Made by a program: the position numbers and the translations under genes
Shown: positions 46,794 to 58,569 of the stretch, in pieces
Numbering within the stretch: the stretch's first letter is position 1
Layout: each line of letters starts with the position of its first letter
Assembly (NCBI GenBank): GCA_032719365.1
Contig: CM064871.1
Location: 34,569,566-34,633,565 of the forward strand
DNA length: 64,000 nt
Direction of reading: 5' to 3'
Source of the DNA: Prinsepia uniflora
Taxonomy: Eukaryota > Streptophyta > Magnoliopsida > Rosales > Rosaceae
The notes under the pieces: generated by a model
Told to the model about the DNA's origin: nothing
Databases searched by the model: none
The model's input: only the letters and a program-made list of their open reading frames with translations

Positions 46794-49700
46794 TGGGAGT
46801 GGGGACACCGATGGGTGTGACCTACCGGGTGAACCAGGAGATACGAGCTTGTCCTGTGGAGATTGAGGGAGTCGAATTTCCGGCAGACTTAATCCTGATG
46901 AATGTTCACGATTTCGATGTGATACTTGGAGTCGATTGGTTGTCGGAGTACAATTCACTCATCGACTGTGGTAACATGTGGTTGACTTTGAGAGGTCCAG
47001 GATTACCGGAAGTGATATTCCAGGGAGAGTGTGGGGACGAATCACCCAAGGTAATATCTGCACTCACAGCTACTAAACTCTTACAGAAGGGGTGTCAGGG
47101 TTATCTTGCTTATGTGGTAGAGTCTACGGATGAATCTTTGCGTATTGAGGATATTCCGATTGTGCGGGAATTTCCTGATGTCTTTCCAGGAGATTTACCT
47201 GGATTACCACCACCCAAGGAGATCGACTTTACGATCGAGTTACTCCCCGGAACTCGACCGATTTCACAAGCACCGTATCGTATGGCACCGGCGGAGCTAC
47301 GGGAATTGAAAATCCAATTACAGGAATTGGTGGATCTAGGGTTTATCCGACCCAGTACATCACCATGGGGAGCGCCGGTCTTATTTGTGAAAAAGAAGGA
47401 GGGTAGTTTACGGTTGTGTGTGGATTATCGGCAGTTGAACAAGGCTACGGTAAGGAACCAGTATCCCTTACCCAGGATCGATGATTTGTTCGATCAGTTA
47501 CGAGGAGCGCGATATTTCTCCAAGATAGATCTGAGGTCAGGATACCATCAACTGAGAATAGCCGAGGGGGGATGTTCAGAAAACAGCTTTTCGAACGAGG
47601 TATGGGCATTATGAGTTCTTGGTGATGCCCTTTGGATTGACGAATGCACCAGCGGCATTCATGGACTTGATGAATCGAGTTTTTCGAGCATAACTGGATA
47701 AATTTGTGATAGTGTTTATTGACGACATCTTGGTGTATTCCAAGAGTGTCAGGGCTTATGAGGAACACTTACGAAGGGTATTGGGTAAACTACGACAGGA
47801 GCAGCTGTATGCTAAGTTAAGCAAGTGTCAGTTTTGGCTAAATAGTATTGGATTCTTAGGTCACATTATATCACCCGAGGGGATAAGTGTGGATCCTCAG
47901 AAAACGGAGGCTGTGACAAATTGGCCAAGACCGACCACGGTGACGGAAGTACGAAGTTTTGTTGGGTTAGCAGGCTACTATCGGAGATTCGTAGAAGGTT
48001 TCTCCCAGATTGCCGCACCATTGACTCGGTTAACCAGGAAAGGGGTGAAGTTTGTATGGGACGACCAGTGTGAATAGAGTTTTCAGGAACTAAAGTTCCG
48101 ATTAACCACTGCACCTGTCCTTGCATTACCAGACAGCAGTGGAGAGTTCGTGGTATATAGTGATGCATCGCTGCAGGGTTTGGGTTGTGTATTGATGCAG
48201 AATGGAAAAGTGATTGCTTACGCATCCCGGCAGCTGAAGACGCACGAGTTGAACTACCCTACTCATGATTTGGAATTGGCAGCGGTGGTTCATGCTCTAA
48301 AGATCTGGAGATATCATTTGTTCGGTGTGACATGCCGAATATTCACCGATCACCAGAGTCTTAAACATTTGTTCACTCAGAAGGAACTCAACATGAGACA
48401 GGGAGATGGTTGGAGTTGTTGAAGGATTATGATTGTACCATCGAGTACCATCCTGGCAAGGCAAATGTTGTAGCTGATGCACTTAGCAGGAAGTCGGCGG
48501 GATCAGTTGCGCATTTGAGATTGGTGTATCTTCCTTTGCTAGTGAAACTCCGGAAGAGCGGAGTTATGTTAGGGATGGACGATCAGGGAGCCTTGTTGGC
48601 TAGCTTTCATGTGCGACCCGTGTTGGTCGACAGGATCATCGAGGCTCAACTACAGGACCAGATACTTTGTGATTACAGGAACGAGGTTGAATCCCGACAG
48701 AGACAAGATTTCTCCGTCAGGGGCGATGGAGCATTAGTAAAGCTTGGGAGATTGTGTGTACCTGCGGTACCAGAGTTGAGGAGAGAGATTTTAGACGAGG
48801 CCCACAGTTCGGCCTATGCTATGCATCCAGGAGGGACAAAGATGTACCGTACCCTCCGGGACTATTATTGGTGGCCAGGGATGAAGAGGGAGATAGCTGA
48901 GTTTGTCAGCAAATGTTTGATCTGTCAGCAGGTCAAAGCAGAACGGTAGCGTCCGTATGGGGCTATGCAGCCACTTCCAATTCCACAATGGAAGTGGGAT
49001 CATATTACAATGGACTTTGTCTTCAAGTTACCGAAGACAAGGAGTGGAGTCGATGGAGTCTGGGTAATAGTGGACCGGTTGACTAAATCAGCGCATTTTC
49101 TGCCTGTACGTGAGACGTACAAGCTCAACCGTTTGGCCCAGTTATTCATTAATGAGATCATCCGACTACACGGTACCCCAGAGTCGATCGTGTCGGATCG
49201 GGATCCGCATTTCACATCCAGATTTTGGAGGAGTCTGCAAACTGCCTTAGGTACGAAATTGCATTTCAGTACGGCATTCCATCCTCAGACCGACGGGCAG
49301 TCTGAAAGGACGATACAGACTCTCGAAGACATGATGAGACCTTGTGTATTGCAATTCCAGGATTCGTGGGCTGATCGATTGCCATTGATGGAGTTTGCCT
49401 ACAACAACAGCTACCATGCGAGTATAGGGATGGCACCCTATGAGGCACTGTATGGTCGACAGTGCAGAACACCGGTATGCTGGATGGAGATCGGAGAAAG
49501 AACTGCAGTGGGGCCGGATCTGATGGATATGACCCAGGAGACAGTTCGGGTTATTCGGGAGAGATTGAAGGCGGCCCAGGATCGTCAGAAAAGCTATGCG
49601 GATCGACGGATCCGAGATTTAGAATTCGAGGTTGGTGACTTTGTTTTTTTAAAGTTATCGCCGTGGAAAGGGATTCTTCGATTTGGACGACGTGGGAGAT

Positions 49701-50050
49701 TGAGTCCTCGTTATATCGGACCATATGAGGTTGTTGAGTGGATTGGTCCGGTGGCTTACCGTTTAGCACTACCTTCGGAGCTTTCCCGAGTACATGACGT
49801 GTTTCATGTATCGATGCTACGGAAGTATCTTCGGGATGACTCTCATGCACTGCCAGAGCAACCACTGGAACTGATGACCGATTTGAGTTTCGAGTAACGG
49901 CCAGTGCAGATTCTGGATAGGAAGGAAAAAGTCTTAAGGAACAAGACGATTTCTTTGGTTAAGCTGCTATGGCGGAACCACGAGGTGGAGGAAGCGACAT
50001 GGGAACCCGAGGAATTGATGAGAGGGCAGTACCCATACTTGTTTGAGTAA
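46794..50050 (+). pseudogene. Chromovirus pol remnant: protease end, RT, RNase H, integrase, chromodomain-like tail
   Basis: This continues the frame split at 36803. The protease end has VILGVDWLSEYN. Reverse transcriptase has LRLCVDYRQLNKATV (near 47410) and the active-site FIDD at about 47716-47727. RNase H starts near 48150 with YSDASLQGLGCVL. The integrase zinc segment lies at about 48790-48940, and the catalytic D, D-35-E residues at 49013, 49196 and 49304 are intact. The tail from ~49.77 to 50.04 kb ends in VEEATWEPEE, a Tekay/Del-type chromodomain signature. Breaks are a one-base gain near 47565-47575, stops at about 47692, 48075, 48947 and 49895, and a one-base loss near 48400. It would have copied RNA to DNA and inserted it; as it stands it cannot make a full polyprotein. 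Confidence 0.92.
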
Positions 50051-50057
50051 ATTTCGA

Positions 50058-50094
50058 AAATTTCGAGGACGAAATTTCTGTAAGGAGGGTAGGT
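50058..50094 (+). other. Palindrome and polypurine tract before the chromovirus 3' LTR
   Basis: AAATTTCG-AGGA-CGAAATTT (50058-50077) is a perfect 8-bp inverted repeat. AAGGAGGG follows at 50082-50089, the likely primer for plus-strand synthesis. The same TTTCGAGGACGAAATT plus AAGGAGGG pair precedes LTRs of the non-coding elements at 39653, 53937 (reversed) and 56088. Confidence 0.85.
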
Positions 50095-51981
50095 TGTAAC
50101 GACCCGAACCGAGAATAATAATATTTTAATGTAAAAAGACTGTTTTACCCTTGGGGGGAAACTTTGACTTTTTCTCGGGAAATAATTCGGACTTTGACCC
50201 ATGACTATGACGTAGATCGGGACGTCACGAATCCGTAGACAGGCGGCACGCCGAAATCGGAGTTCGTATGAAGAAGTTATGGTCAAGGAAGCGTTTTAGC
50301 GGAATTTACGAACCGAGAACAACAGAATAAAATATTAATTAATTACGGGAATCCGTGCCAAATTAATATTTAAATCAAACCGATGGATTGGTGACAAGTG
50401 TCACCCATCCAAAGCCGTACTATTCCAATAAAGCAACTAACACTATTTAGCACTTTTTTATATTATTTCTTTTCCCTCCAATTGTTCCTAGCCTTTGGAT
50501 CTGCTGCTCAAATGAATCTTGGCCCTTCATTTCTTCTGTTTTTTCTGCTTCATGCACGATCTCACCTCCCTGTTTTCTCTCAAACACACACAAACACATT
50601 CAGCTCCCCTCACACACCCGTGCTTCTCTTCCCATTTTCTCTCAAACCAGGCAATCGAACCAGCCACTCTCACACCACCACCCGATCACCAGCTGCATCA
50701 CCAACATCCACTAACCATCACCGAGCATCACCGGCAGCCACCACCCCACTTCCCAGCCCCGAAACCACCGTGCAAACTCAGACCCGAAAACCTCAAGGAA
50801 ACGGGTCCAAGAAGCAAACCTCGATAACCACCTCACCTCGACGCGGGAGGAGCTCTAGTCTGCACCGTGGGGATCCTAGGAGTTTAACTGGACGACGGCG
50901 AGGGCTACGGCGGCGTGACGGCGGCGGTAAGACCCAAAACCCGACAAGACCGTTTTCATTCCCTGTTCGACCCGACCGTGTTTAATGCTTAGAAATTGAT
51001 TGTTAGGTGATAGACATGTCCTAGGGTGAGAGACGAGTCGTTTGGGACCGGGTTGGACGACGGAGACGCCGTGGATCACCGAGGACGACGACCGGACCGT
51101 GACCGTGAGTTTCAGAGACATTCTGGTGAGTTTCTTCCCACTTTCTTCTTGTTTTGAGGTTGTAGAACCATAGGACAGACCTAGACGATCCCATAGGGAT
51201 CAACCCCGTCGAAAATGGTGGCCGGAATCGTGTGGTGGAATCGGGTCAAACCGTGGGTCGACGGCGACCCGGTTCCAATCAAACGGGTCGACCCGGTACT
51301 GTAGCATGATGACGTCATCATGCTGACGTCATGATGACGTCATCCTGTCAGATGTTGTCAGACCAGGGACCAATCAGAACGTGCCACGTGTCACCTGACA
51401 AGTGTCAGTGATGACGTCATGCTAACGTCAGCATGACGTCACTGCTGACGTCAGCGATACTGTAGCAGCGTTGACCCACGCGTTGACCAGGCGCATGGGG
51501 GCGCGTGTGAACAGTAATTTTGGTGGGGCCGGTACCATTTTCAAGGTTTCGACGATACGGATCCAATGGAGGTGGTTTCGTGTCGATCGAAGATCGTTAT
51601 GTCAGTCAAAATGGGGTTTGAAGCACCGGGAATAGTGCCCGGGATGCGTTTTTGAGGCGGATCTGTTCTAGGGTCTTGGTATTGATATTGTAGGGTCCTT
51701 AAGTAACCCTCAGGAGTAATAATACAGGTTTATAGAGATCGTTGAGCAGCAAGGACCGAGTGTGAGTGGGCTGTTTGATTTATAAAAGGCTTGCATGCAT
51801 AAACTGTTTTACTATTTCCACTGATGAGTCTTATGAACTGTTTATATATGTTATTACAATGTTTTGGGCATGAGACCCGTCTGGATTATATGTGGATTTT
51901 GTTTGGGATGTCCGGGGGACATAGGGTAAACTATACTGTTATTGTACTGTACTTTCCTACCTGTGTATATTGTCTCCTCCA
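50095..51981 (+). mobile_element. Chromovirus 3' LTR, truncated
   Basis: Matches the 5' LTR from 33449 to about 35323 and stops in GTCTCCTCCA. The last ~710 bases are missing. It holds six TGACGTCA palindromes, compared with four in the 5' LTR. Confidence 0.92.
51310..51453. promoter_or_regulatory. Six TGACGTCA palindromes in chromovirus 3' LTR
   Basis: At 51310, 51324, 51335, 51412, 51434 and 51446. Two more than in the 5' LTR; the extra ones lie in a segment absent from the 5' copy and at one site that is TGACATCA there. Confidence 0.7.
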
Positions 51982-53936
51982 GGAATTGGTGACTCCATTG
52001 GTGACCCCATCCTGGATTACAATGTCTTCGGTATGTTATTATTGTGGCCGAAACCTCGAAATAGTGCTTATACGTAACCAAATAGAAATGCACCCATGGC
52101 ATCATCAAACAAGTAATAAAACATATAATAAACATTTATGCATGCACCAATTTAGAAAACAAGGTCCACTCACAGACCGTCCGAGCTGCCGCCTCGATTT
52201 GCGTGCCATACGGCTCCCCGAGCCGATCACCGTCACCGGGACTCCCAAACCTGTCCAAATCGTAATAGAAGGTTACTAACTACTTAATTAACCTCCTACC
52301 AAAGCCCCGTAATTTTCCCGTATTTTTAACTATCTTTAATCCCGAACCTAAACCTGTCGATGCCTCGAAACATATCGAGACGGTGTCCGATCGACACGAA
52401 ACCAGTCTCAAAATGGTCGTTACATCGAATAGAAGATTTCGTATGTTGGAACCTTCCCCAGATTCCCTACCACGCGCCCTCACGCGCCGCCTGAAGTGGC
52501 TGCGCGTGGGCTTCACGCGCCTGCTACAGTACCTGCTGACGTCATCACTGACAGCCCCTAACAGTGACACGTGTCACGCTCCTATTGGCCCACTGTCTGA
52601 CATGTCAGCTGACATTGTCAGATCTGACAATGCTGACGTCATCGCTGACATGATGACGTCACCTGTCATCTCTGTCCTCCCGCGGGTCGACCCGAATACC
52701 AGTAACCGGGTCGCCGTGACCCGCGACTTGACCCGGCCTGTTCTCCGCCGTCCGACCACCAAAATGCTTCCCGTTTGTCCCATTTTCATCCTATAATCCT
52801 AACCTACAGTCCTATGACCTTAAAATGGAAGAAAAACATCGAAAACCGTACCTTCGAGTTTGGCCATGGCGGCCGTGCATTCCTCCGCCGTTCACGGCCG
52901 TTCCAGGCCGTCTAATGCCTCGAAACCAATCCCACTCATCTCCTGGGTGTCCTAGAAACCTTACCCAATTAATGGAATCGAGTAAAACCCATTAAAACCC
53001 AATTTCGAATTTTTGAAATTTCCTTACCTCACGGGTTCTCCTCCGCCGTGTCCTCCACCGTGGGCCACCGTCCACCCTTTCCGTCCTCAGGCCTTCACCC
53101 TTCCCCCACGGTCATTCCCAGCTCATGCAAGTGATGAATGGTGAAGTGTGATTGTGTGTTTTGGTTTTTGAAGAAAATAAAGAAAATGGAGGATTTTGGG
53201 TTATGGGGGGTTTCGGGTGGTAAGGAATAAAGAAGAAGGAGATGGCTGATGAGAGAAGGAGAGATTGATGGTGAGGATTAAAAGGTAGGGTTGAAATGGA
53301 TGGTTAAGATTAATAGTTGTTAGGTTAAATTATAAAATAATTAAAATAATAATATTTAATTATTTAGATCCACATTTTATGGGATCAAAGCAATGGGATG
53401 AGTGACACTTGTCACTCATCCATGGGGCCCACCAAAATATCCACCCAACCAGATTTCGCCGAAACGTCCCTGTCTCGAAGTTCGTGCATAGTGAAATCGA
53501 ACTTCCGTGACCCATAACTCTCCCGTTCGAAGTCCGATTTCAGTGTGCCGCCTGTCTATGGATTCGTATCGTCCTTATCTATGTAACGGTCTTCGGCCCT
53601 CGGCCATCGGACCTCCTGGTCAAAAAGTCAACATTTGACCCCTTTTATCCAAAATTACCAAAATGCCCCTAAACTTCCGAACGTCATAACTTCTTCCTCG
53701 AACGTCGGAATTGAACGTGCCACCTGTCTATGAACTTGGGACATCACGAACTACGTCACGGTCATCGGTCAAAGTCCATTTGACTGTCCGATTAAAAAGT
53801 CAACGTTTTGCCACCATCAAGGGCAAAACAGTCATTTCGCACCGTTCGTCCGATTTCGCTCTACTAATCACTGATTAGCCTCACTAATCGTGATTAGTCA
53901 CTAATCTAATCATGAAATTTGGGGCGGGTCGTTACA
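51982..53936 (-). mobile_element. Truncated LTR of a further minus-strand element
   Basis: The right end GGCGGGTCGTTACA at 53936 is an LTR start in minus orientation. LTR identity is clear leftward to about 52045. The ~60 bases at 51982-52044 at the junction with the chromovirus match neither side clearly and may be filler. It contains a GCGCGTG/CACGCGC hairpin near 52503 and three TGACGTCA sites at 52537, 52634 and 52654, amid many TGACA/TGTCA words. Confidence 0.8.
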
Positions 53937-56087
53937 ACCTTCCCTCCTTAATTAATTTCGTCCTCGAAATTCCAACCGACCTAAATCCAATCGTTCTTCC
54001 CTCCTTAATTAGTTTCGTTCTTGAAACTCCACTATCCTGATTCCACAACCACCTCGTGGAAAGTAGAATCGACCGCAAAACACGTGTACACTAGTACACC
54101 CACTAGTCGACATAAACCTCGTTTGTAACTAGCCGTACCACTAACGCTCTCGTCGTATCGACTACATTCGACCACGTCGAATGACAGAAGTCGTACGTTC
54201 CGAACTGATCCCACTTGTCAGATCTACCGTTTCGCTGACACAACCAACTAGACGGTTCCTTGCTCAACCACTAACTATCCTGACGTCTGCTCCCACTGGG
54301 AGTCATCAGACCTCACACCATGATCCACGCTGACACCTCCTACAAACTGTCAGTACTTGACAGTTGTCAGTCGCAAACTGATATGACACACACTCGTGGT
54401 TACACTAACCACAAGCATTTCACTCGACCTGTGTGTAACTAGACTCATCAGAACCACTATGACCCAATGCACAGTATCCAATGTCCAGTCCACGACCCCG
54501 ACTAATCCAATGGTATCGGAACCAAGCCGACTACCAACACTCTCTCCAACGTACCACCGGTATCTCCTATATACCGTCGCCAGACATCCCAAGTCTGCCC
54601 GGTGTCGTACCTCGAACAATGAACAAGGTACATATAACTACCCATCAATCAGCCTACAACCACCTAGGTTGTAGTCAATCACGTTTCAATTATGGAGTCC
54701 ATCTGTCCGATCTAGACAAATCGAAACTCCAACCCATTATCTATTTCCAAATCCAAATCCGAATCCGCAATTTCGTAAGAAATCCCGAATCCGAACCTAG
54801 AAGTCGTATCCATATCCATGTTCAAATTCAAATCCGAAATCATCATTCCGTAAACTAGTATTAGGAATAACCATTCCGAACCCAAATCCATAAAAGAAAA
54901 TCTATAGTCAAGCTCTAGAATCAAATCCTGAATCGTCATCCAGAATCCGATTCCAAAACCCAAATACAGAAATCCTTTTTCAAGTTCCAAAATCAAAGCC
55001 TGAATCGTCATCCAGAAATCTGATTCCAAAACCTGAAATATCGTTCACGTCTACCGAGACGCACCATATCCGAACCTATCGGATACCTGTTCAAACGATT
55101 ACCACAATACGATCGATTGACTTCATAGGGAAATCAATCCCAACATCCACACAGCTCTAAGGCTGACCATATCCGACCACGTCGGAAAACTACTCATCGG
55201 ACAACTACTCAGGTGAGTAATAAGCCATATGGGATTTACCTCGAAAAGAAGTTCAGTCCCAACATGCTCCACTCAACATCCAAGTAAGAGTAATAACTCG
55301 CCACCTATCTGGATCATCAAGATCACGATCCAGATCCACCACTACATCAAACGACTATAGACGTCACGATCGAGACTGTGGGTCCTCCCCAATCACCTCG
55401 TATCGATCCTTGGCATTCCACTGCGGAAAACCAAGAATGATCGAATAATCCATCCTACGTGAATGCAAACAACACTCGCTGCACTCACCACGTCATGTAA
55501 CCTAACATCGTCTGCCACCAAGTAGAAAATGAGAAATCTCAGTCACCTAACTTCGATATACTCACTCCACCTGATGACCCAAGACAATCACGGGTCCACC
55601 AACCAATACACGATTAGTGTACTAGTGGCAACCAACAACATCAATAACATCTACATCCTCTACCACCATCAATTATGGTAGAACCTGAGAAGTCTCCCCA
55701 TGGTGATGTACTATTATTGTGGCCTGCGAGATGGGATTCGTGCCATTGTGATGGCAGGATCCATAGGATGTGGTATGATCGGATACTGAATAGGTTGTTA
55801 GCTCAATTGTCGGATGAGAAGAACCATCATGCTGAAAAGCCGTTTGGATGGCAACCTAGTATAATTGACCCGTCGGGGTGAGTGATAGGCAAGACGTCGA
55901 AATTTCAGTCTCGAGTGAGACTTACGAGCCAAAGTGTGGCTGTGTCGGACGTGTACTTTTACACTTTACACGGGCACTCTCGTGATGTGTACAACGGCTG
56001 AGTTGGGACATGATTGGATTCCACAGTTTGGTCGTGGAATTGGATTGGTTGGAATTTCGAGGACGAAATTCTTTAAGGAGGGGAGTT
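53937..56087. mobile_element. Two fused internal 3' ends: minus element then outer plus element
   Basis: The left part (53937 to roughly 55.65 kb) is minus-oriented. Its polypurine tract lies directly beside 53936, with a second PPT-like copy near 54000, and 54430-54680 resembles 41090-41330. The right part (to 56087) is plus-oriented and ends GGAATTTCGAGGACGAAATT...AAGGAGGGGA just before the outer 3' LTR. The changeover near 55.65 kb is not sharply resolved. No protein domain is seen. Confidence 0.6.
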
Positions 56088-58569
56088 TGTGATGACCCGT
56101 CCCTAATTTTTAGGGATTAATTAAGAAAAATTACGAATTAGTGGGGCTAATCGGGGATTAGCTGAGGAGCGTTACGTAAATCGAGTCAATACGAATCTGT
56201 AGACAGGCGGCACGTCGAAATCGGACGTTCGATAAAAACGTTACGGTTCACGGAAGTTTCGAGGAACTATTGCACAAATTACGAGACGAATGCCTTTTGG
56301 CATTAAGTGGGCCCAGATATTTGAGGGCAGGCCCAATGGATGAATGACACTTGTCATCAATCCATTGCCCACCCAATTTGATACATGCATATCAACCCAT
56401 TCCTTTTCCTTCGACCTTTCACTTGATCTCACCCAAAACCAATTCCAAAATCCCTTTCAATCATCTGCTTCTAGAATGAGTATGAGAAATAGAGTGAGGT
56501 TGGAGACTGAGGGGTGGCAGGATCGACTCGACCGACGTGGACGGCAGGGGAATCACAAACCCGTGCAGGTAAGGTTGTATTTTGAAATTTGAATTTCGGG
56601 TTTGAGTGATTATGGGACGTGTTCGTTGATGGGGTGATGTTTCTAGTGACCCTGCGAGTTCGTGGAGGCTAAAAACGAGGGCTGAGGACGAGGGGAACAC
56701 CCTGGACGGCGGCCGGGAAACAGGGTTGTGAGGTCTCGATTAAACAGGTAACCTCTCACATGTTTTTCTTGTTTTTGAGGACTGAGGTTGATGGGGAATA
56801 GGTAGACGAAGGTGTAGGGATGAAATTGAAAGAAAATGGGGTTGAATTTGTCGTCGGAATAGGAAAAACTGGGACTGCCGGTTTGGTTAGATCGGGATGG
56901 TTCGAACCGGTTCAGACCGGCCTATCGCGAGGACAGGGATGATGAACAGTGGCGCGTGGGCTTCACGCGCAGCCCCTTGAGCGGCGCGTGAGGGAGCTTG
57001 GGGGAGATTCTGTGGAAGTTTCCAACATGTAATTTCATCTATACGATGTAACGAACATTTTGGGACTGGTTTCGAGTCGATCAGACATCATTTCGATTTA
57101 GTTCGGGACGTCCGAAGGTTTAGGATCGAGTTTAAAAATAGTTAAAAATTCCAGAAAATTACGAAGCTTTTATGAGGGATTAATTAAGTAGTTTGTGACC
57201 CTCTATTACAATTTGGACAGGTTCAAGAGCCCCGGAGATGGTGATTGGTCCGGGAGAGGCGTATGGCACGCGTATCGAGGAGCGGCTTTGGACTGTCTAT
57301 GAGTGGACCTTTCTTTCTAAATTAATGCATGCATAAATGTTGTATATGTGTTTTAATACTTGTTTTGGAATTCCATGAGAGCTTTTTTTTTGTGGTAGCT
57401 TAGTATTTACGTATTTTCACGCTTTTCAAGATTTTCAGCTTTATGTCGTGCTTATACGTGCTATGCTTTCTATATTGGTTCGATGAAACAATTTCGAATT
57501 TGAAAACATGGAATCTGGCATGAGACCCATGTGGTTGGAAACCCTCGGACTTGAAGTCCATTTGAGTTAATGAGAAATCGGGTTGAAGACCTAGTTATGG
57601 TTTATAAACATGATTTTGGGTCAGGGACCCATACTAAGATTTGTGATGGTTTTATGGAAAACTCGTGCGTGGCCCTTTGAACGATTTTGAGATGATTTGT
57701 AAAATGGTTTTCTATATACCATCCTCATGAACGGATGACCTCTAGACGTCTCGTAGTATCCTGGAGTGGTTGGTTGTCTTCTCCAGACGTCTCGTAGTAT
57801 CTTGGAGTAGTCACGGGGCAATTGCCTACGAGGGGTCATTGCACGGAGAGACCGGTCCGTATAGTGACTCAGGAGCAGGGATTTATCGAGGTTAAAACCT
57901 CCCCCGCAGCGAGGGTCATTGATCTGAGGGTCAATGACCTGGGTGGATCTTGGGAAGACTTGGGATTTGAGACCCCGGGTAGTATGCGTAGCTTGGAACC
58001 GTGACAGGATTGATTGTGACATCTCAGATGTCAAGCATCAGGGTTGCCGAGGATTGGTTTTGGAGCTGAGACCTATTGGTGTTGATGTTGGGCTGAGACC
58101 CACATGTACTGGATTTGGGTTGACACCCACGTGATTTGGTTTTGGCTGAGTCCCTGCTGATTTGGTTTTGGGTTGAGTCCCACTAGTATGGTTTTTGGGC
58201 AGTGGCCCGTATGATTGGTTTGACTTACGGTTTTGGGCTAAGGCCTTAATGGTTTCATTTTGATAACTGGTTTTCGAATGCATGCATGTTTTTTAGTGAA
58301 GGACATAAATATCTTCTTTTCGCGAAATGTTTTTATTAAACTATTATTTTGTCCACTCACAGCTTTTCGTGGTTTTAATGCCCTTCAGGTTGATTGCGGG
58401 TGCGGGCTGTAGCGGAGACCCAGACATCACACTCCTCCTCCGGATCCTGGCGTACTCTGGAAGCCCAGTGGGGCTAAAGTTGGAATTTTTCCCTTGTCTG
58501 ACACTTCGTGTCAGACGGGATCAGGCGCTTCCCGCATTAATCCCGGGGTGTTTGGGACGGGTCGTGACA
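56088..58569 (+). mobile_element. 3' LTR of the outer element (2482 bp)
   Basis: Starts TGTGATGACCCGTCCC and ends GGGTCGTGACA, followed by the GGTAA duplication. Compared with the 5' LTR it lacks the segment with the minisatellite near its start. It has the GCGCGTG/CACGCGC hairpin at 56952-56970 and the GACATC-TCA-GATGTC unit near 58018. Confidence 0.88.

Larger units (their letters stand above)
33449..51981 (+). mobile_element. Ty3/gypsy chromovirus (Tekay/Del-like), defective, 3' LTR truncated
   Basis: The 5' LTR is at 33449-36033, the tRNA-iMet primer site at 36037, the gag-protease start at 36146-36803, the rest of pol at 46794-50050, the polypurine tract at 50082-50089 and the 3' LTR from 50095. 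The order protease, RT, RNase H, integrase and C-terminal chromodomain-like segment fits the Tekay/Del clade. Defects are a gag lacking its main domain, a 10-kb insertion in the protease region, two frame changes and several stops. The two LTRs are very alike by eye, so the insertion is recent compared with the outer element. No right-hand target duplication remains because the 3' LTR is cut at 51981. Confidence 0.9.
21298..58569 (+). mobile_element. 37-kb nested LTR retroelement complex (TSD GGTAA)
   Basis: The outer element is plus-oriented. Its 5' LTR starts TGTGACGACCCGTCCC at 21298 and its 3' LTR ends ...GGGTCGTGACA at 58569. GGTAA lies on both sides (21293-21297 and 58570-58574), and the host sequence resumes correctly across the gap. 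The outer element has a primer binding site, a polypurine tract and no recognisable protein. Its length comes from later insertions: a solo LTR in the 5' LTR, a plus LTR with a minus solo LTR in it, a chromovirus, a minus element inside that chromovirus, and part of another minus element. Confidence 0.88.
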
